Shown here piece by piece: positions 34,799-44,077 of a DNA stretch of 64,000 nucleotides. Position 1 is the first letter of the stretch. The number at the start of each line of letters is the position of its first letter. A program made the translations under genes and the position numbers. Source of the stretch: JBCCGL01 sp039029275 (GTDB lineage: Bacteria; Pseudomonadota; Gammaproteobacteria; JBCCGL01); the NCBI GenBank assembly GCA_039029275.1, contig JBCCGL010000004.1, positions 1 through 64,000 of the forward strand. Direction: 5' to 3'. Under the pieces are notes generated by a model. It ran no database searches. It saw only the letters and a program-made list of their open reading frames with translations, and was not told the origin of the DNA.

Positions 34799-37700
34799 GT
34801 GACTCCGATGTTTTCAATCCAACGCATCACACTGATACTCGTCGCATTGCTGGGTAGCCTGCTCAGTGGTCTCGCGCACGCGAGCTTTACCCTGCCGCTG
34901 CATATCGAAGGCCAGCACTACAACGCCGTCCTGAAGCCAAATGACACCTTGATTAGCCGTCTTAAGACTTCAAAAACATTTAGCCCCGATGTCAACCAGC
35001 ACTATGCCGGTTACCTTGCCGACACCCCTGACAGCTGGGTACGGATATCCAATGTCGGAGGGCGCTGGCAAGGCGTTGCGTCCGCGTTCCAGCAAGTATT
35101 TATTCTCGACGATAGCAATGTGGCAATTGTGCGTGACATTCGCAACCGCAGTGCACTGAAAAGCCGTTCATTAGCCTCTTTTGCGCATATCGAAGCCGCG
35201 TGCGGACTTGATCATGGCAACACGAGCCACAGACCCACCTCGCTCTTTGCGACGCAGAACACGAGCTCAGCGCTTACAGTACCCGTGCTGCGGACGTTTA
35301 ATGAACTTTGCGCGAACACCGTTGATGACGGTAATGGAGGCGAGCTTTGCCTGATCGCAGAACTTGAACTGGCGTTTGACCAGGAATACCAAAGCACGCG
35401 GGGTAGCACTGCTGCCAGCGATGCAGTCGCGATGGTGAATATCGTCGACGGTATTTATCGAAACAATCTGAACATCGCATTTGAAACTGTTTCTATCACC
35501 ATGCTGGACAACAGCAATGATGTGTTCGGCGACTCAACGGTCGCAGGAACGTTCCTGACTGAAATACGAACACAAAAGGGCAACAACAACGTTTCATTTT
35601 TACAAAATCAAAATGCTTTGTTCCATTTGGTTACAGGCAGAGATTTCACGGGATCCACCGTTGGGGTCGCGTACGTCGATGTGGTTTGCCTCACCGGCAA
35701 CGACATCGGATTTACAAGTGGAACCTCACAACTACTGGGTTCCGGCAGCGACCAAATTCCGCTGACCGCCATTATCGTTGCGCACGAGCTGGGACACAAT
35801 TTTGGTGCCGGTCACGACTTCGACGACAACAGTTGCAGCGAAGGTTTCATAATGTTCCCTTCGGTTAACGCAAACGCTACTGATTTTTCCAGCTGCTCAA
35901 TCGATGAAATCCGAACAGCAACGGGCGCCATCGAAGATAATATTTTTCGCGCACCGCTGAACGCGTGTTTCAATTTTCCGGTTGATCTGGCGCTTGTCGC
36001 TGATTCCGGCAATCCAACACAAGTCACGAAAAACACCGCTTTCAATACATCATTTACGCTTTCACCAACTCAAGCAGCTGAAAGCATTTCGACTGCGGAT
36101 TTTTCCGGCAGCGTCAACGGAGGTTCGATCTCATCGGTATCTGTCGCAGGTCAAACCTGCAACGTTGACGGCAACAGTCTCTCCTTCGGGTGTTCGCTTT
36201 CGAATCTACTCGCTGACACGGCCGTTGAAATCGAAATGATCGCCAGCGCTGACACAATTGAACTGTCACTGGACAGCAGCGTGACGGGTAGCGATTTGCG
36301 CGACATTGTGTCGAACAACGACTCGTTGACGATTGAAATCGCAGCAGCCGACGGGGGCGGCAGCGACACCACACCGGATCAGTTCACGTTTACCGATCAA
36401 TCCGATGTTGCAAAAGATCAGTTACTGATATCCGATTCTGTGTCGATCAGCGGAATTGATGCGCCCGCATCGATTTCCGTTACCGGAGGCGAGTACAGCA
36501 TCGACGGTGCTGCGTTTACCGATATCGACGGAACTATCGAAAACGGCAACAGCGTGCGTGTGCGCCATACGACCGCGTCGGCAGAGTTGAGCGAAACCAA
36601 TACCGCGCTGACCATCGGTGGCGTAAGCGATACGTTCACCAGTGTGACGGCTGCGGATCCGCCGAGTGACGACGTTCCCGACGCGTTCTCGTTTGACGAT
36701 CAAGATGCGGTCGAGAAAAACGCTGAAATCATCTCGAACACAGTGACGATCAGTGGAATCGATACTGCCAGCGCAATCAGTGTGAGCAACGGTGAGTACA
36801 GCGTTAACACGCAGGCGTTTACCAGTGCTGATGGCACGGTGGTCAATGGCGACCAGGTGCGTGTTCGCCATACGAGCGCGAGCGTTGAGCTGGAACGGGT
36901 TGACACTGTGCTAACGATCGGCGGAGTGCAAGACACGTTCACATCGATCACTGCTGCGGACCCGCCAAGCGATGATATACCGGACGCGTTTTCCTTCACT
37001 GATCAAAGCGACGTGGTAAAAAACACGACCGTTGTGTCGGATGCGATTACCGTGTCGGGAATTGATATTGCGAGCGCGATCAGCGTCAGCAACGGCGAGT
37101 ACAGCATTAACAATCAAACATTCACCAGCGCCGATGGCACAGTGGTCGATGGCGACGGTGTCCGTGTCCGCCACACCAGCGCAAACACTGAGCTCACCCA
37201 AGTAGACACGGTACTGACGATTGGTGGCGTGCAGGACACGTTTACGTCAACCACCGAGGTCGACCCACCAAGCGACGATATACCGGACGCGTTTTCCTTC
37301 ACTGATCAGACTGACGTGGTCAAAAACACGACCGTGGTGTCAAACGCGATTACCGTTTCCGGAATTGATATTGCGAGCCCGATCAGTGTCAGCAACGGCG
37401 AATACAGCATCAACGGACAATCGTTTACCAGCACCGCAGCTACGGTTGTCAATGGCGATGATGTTCGCGTGCGTCATACCAGCGCAAGTTCGGAACTCAC
37501 AGAGGTCGACACGGTGCTCACCATCGGCGGTGTGCAGGACACGTTCACGTCGACCACCAGGGTGGACCCACCAAGCGACGACGTTCCAAATGCGTTTTCC
37601 TTCACGGATCAAAACGACGTGGAAAAAAGCACCACTGTTGTTTCAAACGCGATTACTGTGTCCGGAATTGATATCGCAAGCGCGATCAGCGTAAGCAACG

Positions 37701-38629
37701 GTGACTACAGTATCAACGGACAATCGTTTACCGATGACGCGGGCACGGTAACAAACGGCGATAGTGTTCGTGTGCGCCACACCAGTGCGAACACTGAACT
37801 CACGGGAGTCGATACTGTGCTGACTATTGGTGGTGTGCAGGACACGTTTTCGTCCGTGACCAAAGCCGATCCGCCGCCCAGTGACGGAACTCCCAACGCG
37901 TTCACGTTCATCGGTCTGATCGATGTACCGCTGGGTCTGACAATCACCTCTAATAGCGTCACGATCTCAGGTATTGATATCCCGACTGAGATCACCGTGA
38001 GCAACGGCACCTACAGCATAAACGACGGCGCGTTTACCAGCGATGCTGGAACCGCAGTCAACGGAGATCAAATCCGTGTTCGTCACACATCATCGAGTCA
38101 GGAGTTGACGCAAACCGAAACTACATTGACTGTCGGCGGCGTCAGCGACGTGTTTTCCACCAGGACCGGCGGTGCACCCGAAACTCCCGAGGGCGGTTCT
38201 CCCGATGATTTTTCATTCGATGAACTAAACAGCGTTGACCTGAACACCGAGCAGCGGTCAAACACGATCACCCTAAGCGGCCTCACGGTCACCATCCACA
38301 TCAGCGTGATAAACGGCGAGTACAACGTCAACGGCAGCAGTTTTACAAGTGCCAACGGTCTTGCGCAGAATGGTGACGTGATTCAACTGCGCCATACGTC
38401 TGCTGATTCAGCCTTAACCACTGTCGAGACATTTTTTACCGCTGGCGACAAAACGGCAACGTTTCGCACCACGACGGGCGAAGCAAGCCAGGACGAACCT
38501 GGAAGTGACACCCCTGAAAACGACGAACCTGACGACGACGATGATGACGGCGGATCGTCGGCTGCGGGGGCGTTCACACTCGCGCTCTTGCTTGGCTTCG
38601 TCTTTTGGCGCAGACGAAAAATCAACTAG
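34799..38629 (+). CDS. Secreted reprolysin-like metalloprotease with seven repeats and GlyGly-CTERM anchor
   Basis: The protein has 1276 residues. In order, it has a signal peptide (MFSIQRITLILVALLGSLLS); a prodomain-like region to about 140; a metzincin protease with zinc motif HELGHNFGAGHD at about 329-340 and a following Met-turn (GFIMFP); an about 130-residue linker domain; seven repeats of 101-103 residues (about 525-1228); and an acidic linker. The C-terminus has GGSS, a hydrophobic helix and WRRRKIN, the form of a GlyGly-CTERM signal. Such proteins leave by type II secretion and are cleaved by rhombosortase. The GTG at 34799 or the ATG at 34808 could be the start; AAAGGAA lies just upstream. 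Confidence 0.88.
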   Translation: MTPMFSIQRITLILVALLGSLLSGLAHASFTLPLHIEGQHYNAVLKPNDTLISRLKTSKTFSPDVNQHYAGYLADTPDSWVRISNVGGRWQGVASAFQQVFILDDSNVAIVRDIRNRSALKSRSLASFAHIEAACGLDHGNTSHRPTSLFATQNTSSALTVPVLRTFNELCANTVDDGNGGELCLIAELELAFDQEYQSTRGSTAASDAVAMVNIVDGIYRNNLNIAFETVSITMLDNSNDVFGDSTVAGTFLTEIRTQKGNNNVSFLQNQNALFHLVTGRDFTGSTVGVAYVDVVCLTGNDIGFTSGTSQLLGSGSDQIPLTAIIVAHELGHNFGAGHDFDDNSCSEGFIMFPSVNANATDFSSCSIDEIRTATGAIEDNIFRAPLNACFNFPVDLALVADSGNPTQVTKNTAFNTSFTLSPTQAAESISTADFSGSVNGGSISSVSVAGQTCNVDGNSLSFGCSLSNLLADTAVEIEMIASADTIELSLDSSVTGSDLRDIVSNNDSLTIEIAAADGGGSDTTPDQFTFTDQSDVAKDQLLISDSVSISGIDAPASISVTGGEYSIDGAAFTDIDGTIENGNSVRVRHTTASAELSETNTALTIGGVSDTFTSVTAADPPSDDVPDAFSFDDQDAVEKNAEIISNTVTISGIDTASAISVSNGEYSVNTQAFTSADGTVVNGDQVRVRHTSASVELERVDTVLTIGGVQDTFTSITAADPPSDDIPDAFSFTDQSDVVKNTTVVSDAITVSGIDIASAISVSNGEYSINNQTFTSADGTVVDGDGVRVRHTSANTELTQVDTVLTIGGVQDTFTSTTEVDPPSDDIPDAFSFTDQTDVVKNTTVVSNAITVSGIDIASPISVSNGEYSINGQSFTSTAATVVNGDDVRVRHTSASSELTEVDTVLTIGGVQDTFTSTTRVDPPSDDVPNAFSFTDQNDVEKSTTVVSNAITVSGIDIASAISVSNGDYSINGQSFTDDAGTVTNGDSVRVRHTSANTELTGVDTVLTIGGVQDTFSSVTKADPPPSDGTPNAFTFIGLIDVPLGLTITSNSVTISGIDIPTEITVSNGTYSINDGAFTSDAGTAVNGDQIRVRHTSSSQELTQTETTLTVGGVSDVFSTRTGGAPETPEGGSPDDFSFDELNSVDLNTEQRSNTITLSGLTVTIHISVINGEYNVNGSSFTSANGLAQNGDVIQLRHTSADSALTTVETFFTAGDKTATFRTTTGEASQDEPGSDTPENDEPDDDDDDGGSSAAGAFTLALLLGFVFWRRRKIN
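36371..38485 (+). repeat. Seven tandem about 303-bp protein-coding repeats
   Basis: Units begin at about 36371, 36674, 36977, 37280, 37583, 37889 and 38198. The period is exactly 303 bp for the first four steps, then 306 and 309. The encoded units start DAFSF or similar and share TVSGIDIAS, ISVSNGEYSIN, VRVRHTSA, DTVLTIGGVQDTF and DPPSDD. The central units are most alike; the last two diverge, which suggests that duplication occurs in the middle. Each is probably a small beta-sandwich. Confidence 0.9.
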
Positions 38630-38635
38630 CGCTCG

Positions 38636-39097
38636 ATGCGAAACTCATGTTATCGAAGGTGCGCGGTATGCCTTTGCATCGTTTTACTTTCATCCGCGTG
38701 CACACCGTCTATAAGCAGCGACTTATCGGCTAATGAGCACCGGCGCCTTTGGCTCGCAAACGCGCAAAGCTACGATTTCACCTTCCGGCAGTCATGTTAC
38801 TGTTTGCCCGACTATCGGCGGCCGATGCGCGTATCGGTGCGCGAAGGCCAGATCAATTCGGCCCAGTTCGTCGACGACGCCACGAATGTTCCGGGATCGA
38901 TGCTCAAGGATTTATTCACGGTCAACGCGGTTTTCGACGCGATCTTGAGCGCTCAATCACAGACGGTCGAATCGATCAGAATTGAATTCGACGCGCATCA
39001 GCACTATCCAAAAGAAGTGCAAATTGATTTTGACAAGCGCATTGCCGATGACGAAATTCATTGGCTGCTGTCTGACCTCGAGCTGCACGCAAACTGA
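38636..39097 (+). CDS. DUF6174-like lipoprotein
   Basis: The protein has 153 residues with a short signal ending in a lipobox-like LSSAC. The rest matches the DUF6174 pattern: LWLANAQSYDFTFRQSCYCLP, then MRVSVREGQINSAQFV, and a C-terminal VQIDFDKRIADDE strand. Two conserved cysteines (SCYC) may form a disulfide or bind a ligand. Function is unknown. It is 6 bp after the metalloprotease gene on the same strand, so they may be co-transcribed. Confidence 0.65.
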   Translation: MRNSCYRRCAVCLCIVLLSSACTPSISSDLSANEHRRLWLANAQSYDFTFRQSCYCLPDYRRPMRVSVREGQINSAQFVDDATNVPGSMLKDLFTVNAVFDAILSAQSQTVESIRIEFDAHQHYPKEVQIDFDKRIADDEIHWLLSDLELHAN

Positions 39098-39194
39098 CCT
39101 GCTCTCTCGCGTTTTACGCAATCGCTGAATACCGATATAGTGCTGCGCTTTGCCGCGACGCCGTCAGTGGTCGAAACACAGCGCAATCGAATTA

Positions 39195-40037
39195 ATGACC
39201 CCCCTAATCACCCTTCTTGCCCTCAGTGCAGCATTGCTCCATGCCAGCTGGAACGCAATGGCAAAAGCAGGCAGCAAGCCGCTCTTCAACATCGCGGCAT
39301 ATCAATTAGTCAGCACTCTACTGTGCGTGTTGTTTTTGCCGTTTGTGCCAGTACCGGATGCTGGTAGCTGGCCGTTTTTATTCGCATCGGTTGTTATTCA
39401 TACGGCTTATTACCTGACGCTAGCACGCGCCTACCAAAGTGGCGATTTGTCCGCTGTGTATCCCTTGTTCCGCGGCTTGGCTCCGTTGCTGGTAACAATT
39501 GGCGGTGTTGTATTTGCAGCCGAATTTTTATCGACCGGCGGCGTGATCGGCGTCTGCATCATCAGCGCGGGAATAATGAGTCTGGCTTTTAGCGGCAGCA
39601 CCGCTACGCGGCTATCGCGAGCCGCTCTCTTTTGGGGTACCAGCACCGCAATGCTGATTTCGCTCTACACCATCGCGGACGGACTCGGTGTGCGCGCGAC
39701 AGAAAACCCATACAGCTACATTATCTGGCTGTTTGTGCTCGAATCGATTCCGGTGACAATTTATTTATTGGTGAGCGACCGCGCGGGCTGGATCGCGTAT
39801 ATCAAAACCAACAAATCGCAGGCTTTAATTGGCGGCGCGGCTTCAACGGTGGCGTATGGCCTCGTAATCTTCGCGATGAGCCTTGGCGCGATGGCGATTG
39901 TATCTGCCCTGCGGGAAACCAGCGTTATTTTTGCCACTCTGATTGGTACTCTTGTGCTCAAGGAACCATTTGGAAAACACCGAATGCGCGCTGCGATTAT
40001 AGTGGTGACCGGAATACTGGTAATGCGGTTCGCTTGA
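39195..40037 (+). CDS. EamA/DMT-family transporter
   Basis: The protein has 280 residues and about ten membrane helices in two EamA halves (LLHASWNAMAKAGSKPLF in the first). The ATG at 39195 begins the first helix (MTPLITLLALSAALLH), while the open frame upstream to 39150 has hydrophilic, unlikely sequence. The family exports small metabolites; no substrate can be named. It is unrelated in position to the EamA gene at 19097-20023. Confidence 0.85.
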   Translation: MTPLITLLALSAALLHASWNAMAKAGSKPLFNIAAYQLVSTLLCVLFLPFVPVPDAGSWPFLFASVVIHTAYYLTLARAYQSGDLSAVYPLFRGLAPLLVTIGGVVFAAEFLSTGGVIGVCIISAGIMSLAFSGSTATRLSRAALFWGTSTAMLISLYTIADGLGVRATENPYSYIIWLFVLESIPVTIYLLVSDRAGWIAYIKTNKSQALIGGAASTVAYGLVIFAMSLGAMAIVSALRETSVIFATLIGTLVLKEPFGKHRMRAAIIVVTGILVMRFA

Positions 40038-40097
40038 GCGGAGTATCTGCTCATTTTCATGAACAGGAGTTGTGAAATTTAGCAGTAGAAATAGAAA

Positions 40098-40111
40098 TTA
40101 GCCATTGCTAA
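40098..40111. promoter_or_regulatory. Inverted repeat TTAGC-N4-GCTAA, candidate MntR operator
   Basis: A perfect 5-bp inverted repeat with a 4-nt spacer (CATT) lies about 41 bp upstream of the importer operon. Metal repressors of the MntR type bind short AT-rich palindromes in this position, and an MntR-like gene closes the operon. The assignment is by position and symmetry only. Confidence 0.4.
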
Positions 40112-40151
40112 AGTTACGTCGATAGTCTAACTTATTAGGTGTCGACCAACT

Positions 40152-41090
40152 GTGGCGAACTTTTTTACCAAAATGCAACATTCATCCCTTCGCAACCGCT
40201 TGCTTTCACTGGTTTTTTTAGCGACCTTTTGTTTAACAGGTACTAACGCACTGGCAGGCGAAAAATTCAAAGCGGTCACCACGTTTACAGTAATTGCTGA
40301 CATAGCGCGGAACGTCGCCGGAGACGCTGCTGACGTTGAGTCGATTACGAAACCCGGTGCTGAAATTCACGACTATCAACCCACGCCAAAGGATATCGTG
40401 CGTGCGCAGAACGCCGACGTAATTCTCCGCAATGGCCTCAACCTCGAACGCTGGTTTGAACGCTTTCTACAAGACGTCAAAGATGTTCCTGGGGTGGTTG
40501 TCTCCGCTGGCGTCGAACCTCTCTCTATTTACGAGGGGCCATACGATGGCAAGCCCAACCCGCACGCATGGATGTCAACCGATAATGCACTCATATACAT
40601 AGAAAATATCCGGCGTGTTTTTGTCGAGATGGATCCCGATAACGCCGACACTTACAACGCGAATGCGGAGCGCTACTCAGTCGCAGTCAAAAAAATAAAA
40701 AATGAGCTGACCGAAAGACTCAGCGCTATCCCGCAAGGTAGACGCTTTCTTGTCACCAGCGAAGGGGCTTTCAGCTATCTCGCCAAGGATCTCGACATGG
40801 ATGAGGTCTACCTGTGGCCGATCAACGCAGACCAGCAAGGGACGCCGCAACAGGTTCGAAGGGTGATCGACACGGTTCGCGAAAACCGGATCCCGGTTGT
40901 CTTTAGTGAGAGCACCGTTTCAGATAAACCGGCACGGCAGGTTGCGAGCGAGACCGATGCTATCTACGGGGGAAAATTGTACGTTGATTCTCTGAGCGAT
41001 CCCGAGGGTGAAGTACCAACATATCTGACCCTGCTGAAAGTGACGACCGATACAATCGCAACGGGCTTCGGCGCCGCGATGCAGCAATGA
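40152..41090 (+). CDS. sitA: Manganese/iron ABC substrate-binding protein, SitA/MntC-like
   Basis: The protein has 312 residues of the ZnuA-like family. The cluster A-1 features are TVIADIARNVAGD, PGAEIHDYQPTPKDI (His), NPHAWMS (His), EGAFSYLAKDL (Glu) and YVDSLSD (Asp), which correspond to the metal-binding His, His, Glu and Asp. The EGAFSYLAKD...YLWPINADQQGTP pattern is typical of the Mn/Fe rather than the Zn clade. The signal peptide begins at the ATG at 40173, in frame with the GTG at 40152. It overlaps the ATPase gene by 4 bp. Confidence 0.9.
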   Translation: MANFFTKMQHSSLRNRLLSLVFLATFCLTGTNALAGEKFKAVTTFTVIADIARNVAGDAADVESITKPGAEIHDYQPTPKDIVRAQNADVILRNGLNLERWFERFLQDVKDVPGVVVSAGVEPLSIYEGPYDGKPNPHAWMSTDNALIYIENIRRVFVEMDPDNADTYNANAERYSVAVKKIKNELTERLSAIPQGRRFLVTSEGAFSYLAKDLDMDEVYLWPINADQQGTPQQVRRVIDTVRENRIPVVFSESTVSDKPARQVASETDAIYGGKLYVDSLSDPEGEVPTYLTLLKVTTDTIATGFGAAMQQ

Positions 41091-41956
41091 CCATGCACGC
41101 AATCGAACTCTCCAATCTCACTGTCACCTTACCCAACGGGTACGTTGCAATCGAGAACATCAGTGGAAAGCTACGCACCGGGACAATCTGCGGATTGGTT
41201 GGTATGAACGGGGCTGGCAAATCGACGCTTTTCAAAGCCTTAATGGGATTTTTACAGCCGAGTAGCGGGTCGGTCAAAATTATGGGAGCGGACGTGCGCG
41301 ATTCGCTCAAGCAAAATCTGGTTTCCTATGTCCCACAGACCGAGGGGGTGGACTGGAATTTCCCCGTACTGGTGAAAGACGTGGTGATGATGGGTCGCTA
41401 TGGGCCCATGGGACTTATGCGCATTCCGTCGAAACACGACAAATTCGCCGTATCCGAAGCGCTCGAACGTGTTGATATGCTCGCTTACAAAAATCGTCAG
41501 ATCGGAGAACTCAGCGGGGGGCAAAAAAAGCGCGTTTTTGTAGCACGAGCACTCGCCCAGAACAGTCGCGTCATCCTTCTCGATGAGCCCTTTACCGGTG
41601 TCGACATTAAAACCGAGGAATCGTTAGTCGCTTTGTTCCGCCTGATGGCGAATGAAAACCGACTGATTCTGGTGTCCACCCACAATTTGGGCAGCGTGCC
41701 GAGTTTTTGTGACGAAGTCATGCTGATAAACAAGCATCTGCTCGCCTACGGTGAAACCGAAACAACGTTCACACAGCAAAATCTCGCCCACGCCTTTGGC
41801 GGTATGCTGCGCTATCACCAGCTCGTCGGAAGCGAATTGCACGACGATGAGGACACTCGCGGCGTCACGGTACTGACCGATGACGAGCGCCCCCTGGTTT
41901 TATACGGCGAGCGGGGAGGCGAAAAAATTACAAACCCACGCCAAGACAATGCTTGA
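41087..41956 (+). CDS. sitB: Manganese/iron ABC ATPase, SitB-like
   Basis: The protein has 289 residues. Walker A is GMNGAGKST, the Q-loop is SYVPQTEGVD, the signature is LSGGQKKRVF, Walker B is VILLDEPFTGVD and the switch His is in STHNLGS. The C-terminal extension of about 40 residues is acidic and of unknown use. The start codon overlaps the sitA stop (ATGA), and the next gene begins 8 bp before this one ends. Confidence 0.92.
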   Translation: MTMHAIELSNLTVTLPNGYVAIENISGKLRTGTICGLVGMNGAGKSTLFKALMGFLQPSSGSVKIMGADVRDSLKQNLVSYVPQTEGVDWNFPVLVKDVVMMGRYGPMGLMRIPSKHDKFAVSEALERVDMLAYKNRQIGELSGGQKKRVFVARALAQNSRVILLDEPFTGVDIKTEESLVALFRLMANENRLILVSTHNLGSVPSFCDEVMLINKHLLAYGETETTFTQQNLAHAFGGMLRYHQLVGSELHDDEDTRGVTVLTDDERPLVLYGERGGEKITNPRQDNA

Positions 41957-42791
41957 AACGCTGCTCGAACCGTTCACTTACGGATTTATGTGGAGGGCCA
42001 TTTGGGTCTGCGCACTGGTGGGCGGCGTCTGCGCGTTCCTGTCATCGTATCTGATGCTTAAAGGGTGGTCGCTAATGGGAGACGCACTCGCACACTCGGT
42101 CGTGCCCGGTGTCGCGCTGGCTTATCTGCTGGCGCTGCCCTACGCGATTGGGGCATTTATTGCAGGATCGTTGGCCGCTTTCAGTATGGCGATGGTCAAG
42201 CAAAAAACACGTCTGCGCGAGGACGCAATAATCGGCCTCATCTTCACCAGTTTTTTTGCACTCGGGCTCGTGCTTGTTTCAGTCAACCCGACCTCGGTCA
42301 ATATCCAGGCGATTATTCTCGGCAACGTGCTTGCGATAACCGACGAGGACACCATGCAGGTTGTTTTCATTTCCACGGTCTGCCTGATAATCCTGTGCTT
42401 GAAATGGAAAGACCTCATGCTGATTTTTTTTGATGAGGAACACGCGCGCGCAATTGGCCTGCGTGTAATCGGCTTGCAAGTATTGTTTTTCGCATTACTC
42501 AGCGCAGCTTGTGTGGCCGCGCTTCAAACCGTCGGGGCGTGCCTTGTGATCGCCATGGTAGTCACACCGGGTGCAACCGCGTACCTGATATGCGACCAGT
42601 TTCATCGGCTCCTGATTACAGCGACAGTGATGGGTGCTGGCACCAGCGCGATTGGGGCCTATGTCAGTTATTTTCTCGATGCCAGTCCCGGGGGTCTGAT
42701 TGTGACATTGCAAACACTGGTTTTTATCGGTGTTTTTTTGTTTGCGCCCAAATATGGGCTGATTCGACAAAAAGCGCTTGCGCATGGATAG
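41949..42791 (+). CDS. sitC: Manganese/iron ABC permease, SitC-like
   Basis: The protein has 280 residues of the ABC-3 family with about eight membrane helices. Characteristic motifs are SSYLMLKGWSLMGDALAHSVVPGVA near the N-terminus, cited for its LKGWSLMGDA core, then LREDAIIGLIF and VVTPGATAYL. The ATG at 41949 is chosen since the upstream frame lies inside sitB. It overlaps both neighbours and is a paralogue of the next gene. Confidence 0.9.
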   Translation: MLETLLEPFTYGFMWRAIWVCALVGGVCAFLSSYLMLKGWSLMGDALAHSVVPGVALAYLLALPYAIGAFIAGSLAAFSMAMVKQKTRLREDAIIGLIFTSFFALGLVLVSVNPTSVNIQAIILGNVLAITDEDTMQVVFISTVCLIILCLKWKDLMLIFFDEEHARAIGLRVIGLQVLFFALLSAACVAALQTVGACLVIAMVVTPGATAYLICDQFHRLLITATVMGAGTSAIGAYVSYFLDASPGGLIVTLQTLVFIGVFLFAPKYGLIRQKALAHG

Positions 42792-43665
42792 CGTCATCAC
42801 TTTTTTTACCGAACCGCTCGCGCACGAATTTATGCGCCGGGCCTTAATTATGTCGGTTCTGGTTGCAGTGGTCTGCTCGATATTCTCGTGCTTTTTAGTT
42901 CTCAAAGGCTGGTCGCTGATGGGGGATGCAGTATCACACGCCGTGTTACCGGGGCTGGTAATCGCCACAGTGCTGGGCATTCCTGTCGTGATCGGCGCTT
43001 TCGCCAGCGGTTTGTTTTGTGCCATCGCAACCGGGTACCTTAAAGCGAACAGTCGTGTAAAAGAAGACGCGGTGATGGGGATAGTTTTTTCAGGCATGTT
43101 TGCCTTCGGGTTGGTTCTGCTTACTCGGATTGAAACCGAATTGCATCTTCTGCATGTACTGTTCGGAAACGTGCTGGGAACCACTGAGCAAGAGCTGGTA
43201 CAAGCCGGCAGTATCGCCGCTGTGTGTTCATTGATCCTGTTGATCAAGCGCAAGGATTTTATGCTGCTGTGTTTTGACCCTTCACACGCACGCGCAGTTG
43301 GCTTGCCGGTTCGAGCGTTGCACGTTGCGCTGCTGATCCTGCTCGCAATGACTATTGTCTCGGCGCTTAAGGCTGCAGGCATTATTCTAGTGGTCGCGAT
43401 GCTGATCGCGCCGGGTGCCATTGGCTTTCTGGTGACTCGCTCGTTTGATAAGATGATGCTTGTCGCAGTTATGGCATCAGTTGCATCTTGCACCGCCGGA
43501 ACAATCTTTAGCTATCATCTAGACGTCGCAACCGCTCCGCTCATTGTTTTGATTCAGGCCAGCTTGTTTTTAACGATATTAGCTACGGGTAAATTCCTGA
43601 ACTCTTTTGAAGGACTACCGAATGCCGATCAAGAAACAAAACAAACCCGAGCCCACGCTGGCTGA
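42784..43665 (+). CDS. sitD: Manganese/iron ABC permease, SitD-like
   Basis: The protein has 293 residues of the ABC-3 family with about eight membrane helices. It shares LKGWSLMGDAVSHAVLPGL, VKEDAVMGIVF and LIAPGAIGFLV with the upstream permease, so the two form a heterodimeric pore. The start at the ATG at 42784 overlaps the sitC stop by 8 bp. The C-terminus runs over the start of the regulator gene by 44 bp. Confidence 0.9.
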   Translation: MDSVITFFTEPLAHEFMRRALIMSVLVAVVCSIFSCFLVLKGWSLMGDAVSHAVLPGLVIATVLGIPVVIGAFASGLFCAIATGYLKANSRVKEDAVMGIVFSGMFAFGLVLLTRIETELHLLHVLFGNVLGTTEQELVQAGSIAAVCSLILLIKRKDFMLLCFDPSHARAVGLPVRALHVALLILLAMTIVSALKAAGIILVVAMLIAPGAIGFLVTRSFDKMMLVAVMASVASCTAGTIFSYHLDVATAPLIVLIQASLFLTILATGKFLNSFEGLPNADQETKQTRAHAG

Positions 43666-44065
43666 TCCCGCAACCCAGGCAAGCTGGTTTGCCCGGGTTC
43701 GAGAAGCACACCGCACGGAGACCACCGAGGATTACGTCGAACTGATCGCCGATCTTATCGACGTACAAAAAGAAGCTCGCGCGAGTGATCTCGCGGCGCG
43801 TCTGGGTGTCGCCACACCAACTGTCAGCAAGATGCTGATACGCTTACAGGAAGAAGGGTTTATTGAAAGCCAGCCCTATCGTTCGATTTTTCTCACGGAA
43901 AAGGGACTCAAGCTGGCCAAAAAATGCAAAGAACGCCATCAAATCATTCGTGAATTTCTCGTTCGACTTGGCGTCGACCCAGAAATCGCAGAGTCAGACG
44001 CCGAAGGCATCGAGCACCATATCAGCCAGCACACGCTCGATATTATGCGGGCATTCAAAAATTAG
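43622..44065 (+). CDS. mntR: Manganese-responsive DtxR-family regulator, MntR-like
   Basis: The protein has 147 residues. The winged helix-turn-helix is ASDLAARLGVATPTVSKML followed by YRSIFLTEKG. Metal-site residues of the dimerisation domain are visible as KERHQIIREFL (Glu, His) and AEGIEHHISQ (Glu, His). There is no SH3-like third domain. The ATG at 43622 lies inside the end of sitD, a 44-bp overlap. I infer repression of the sit operon by Mn(II), with itself as the last gene. Confidence 0.88.
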   Translation: MPIKKQNKPEPTLADPATQASWFARVREAHRTETTEDYVELIADLIDVQKEARASDLAARLGVATPTVSKMLIRLQEEGFIESQPYRSIFLTEKGLKLAKKCKERHQIIREFLVRLGVDPEIAESDAEGIEHHISQHTLDIMRAFKN

Positions 44066-44077
44066 CCCCGCACCTGC

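Noticed and set aside
36371..38485. Regular repeats that might suggest a repeat array such as CRISPR
   Set aside because: The period is 303 bp, in frame, diverged in codon positions and encodes a consistent protein module; there are no short repeats with unique spacers.
42495..43493. Long open frame on the minus strand across the sitC/sitD genes
   Set aside because: It is antisense to two clear permease genes, has low-complexity Thr/Ala/Arg-rich sequence and no recognisable motif or ribosome-binding site.
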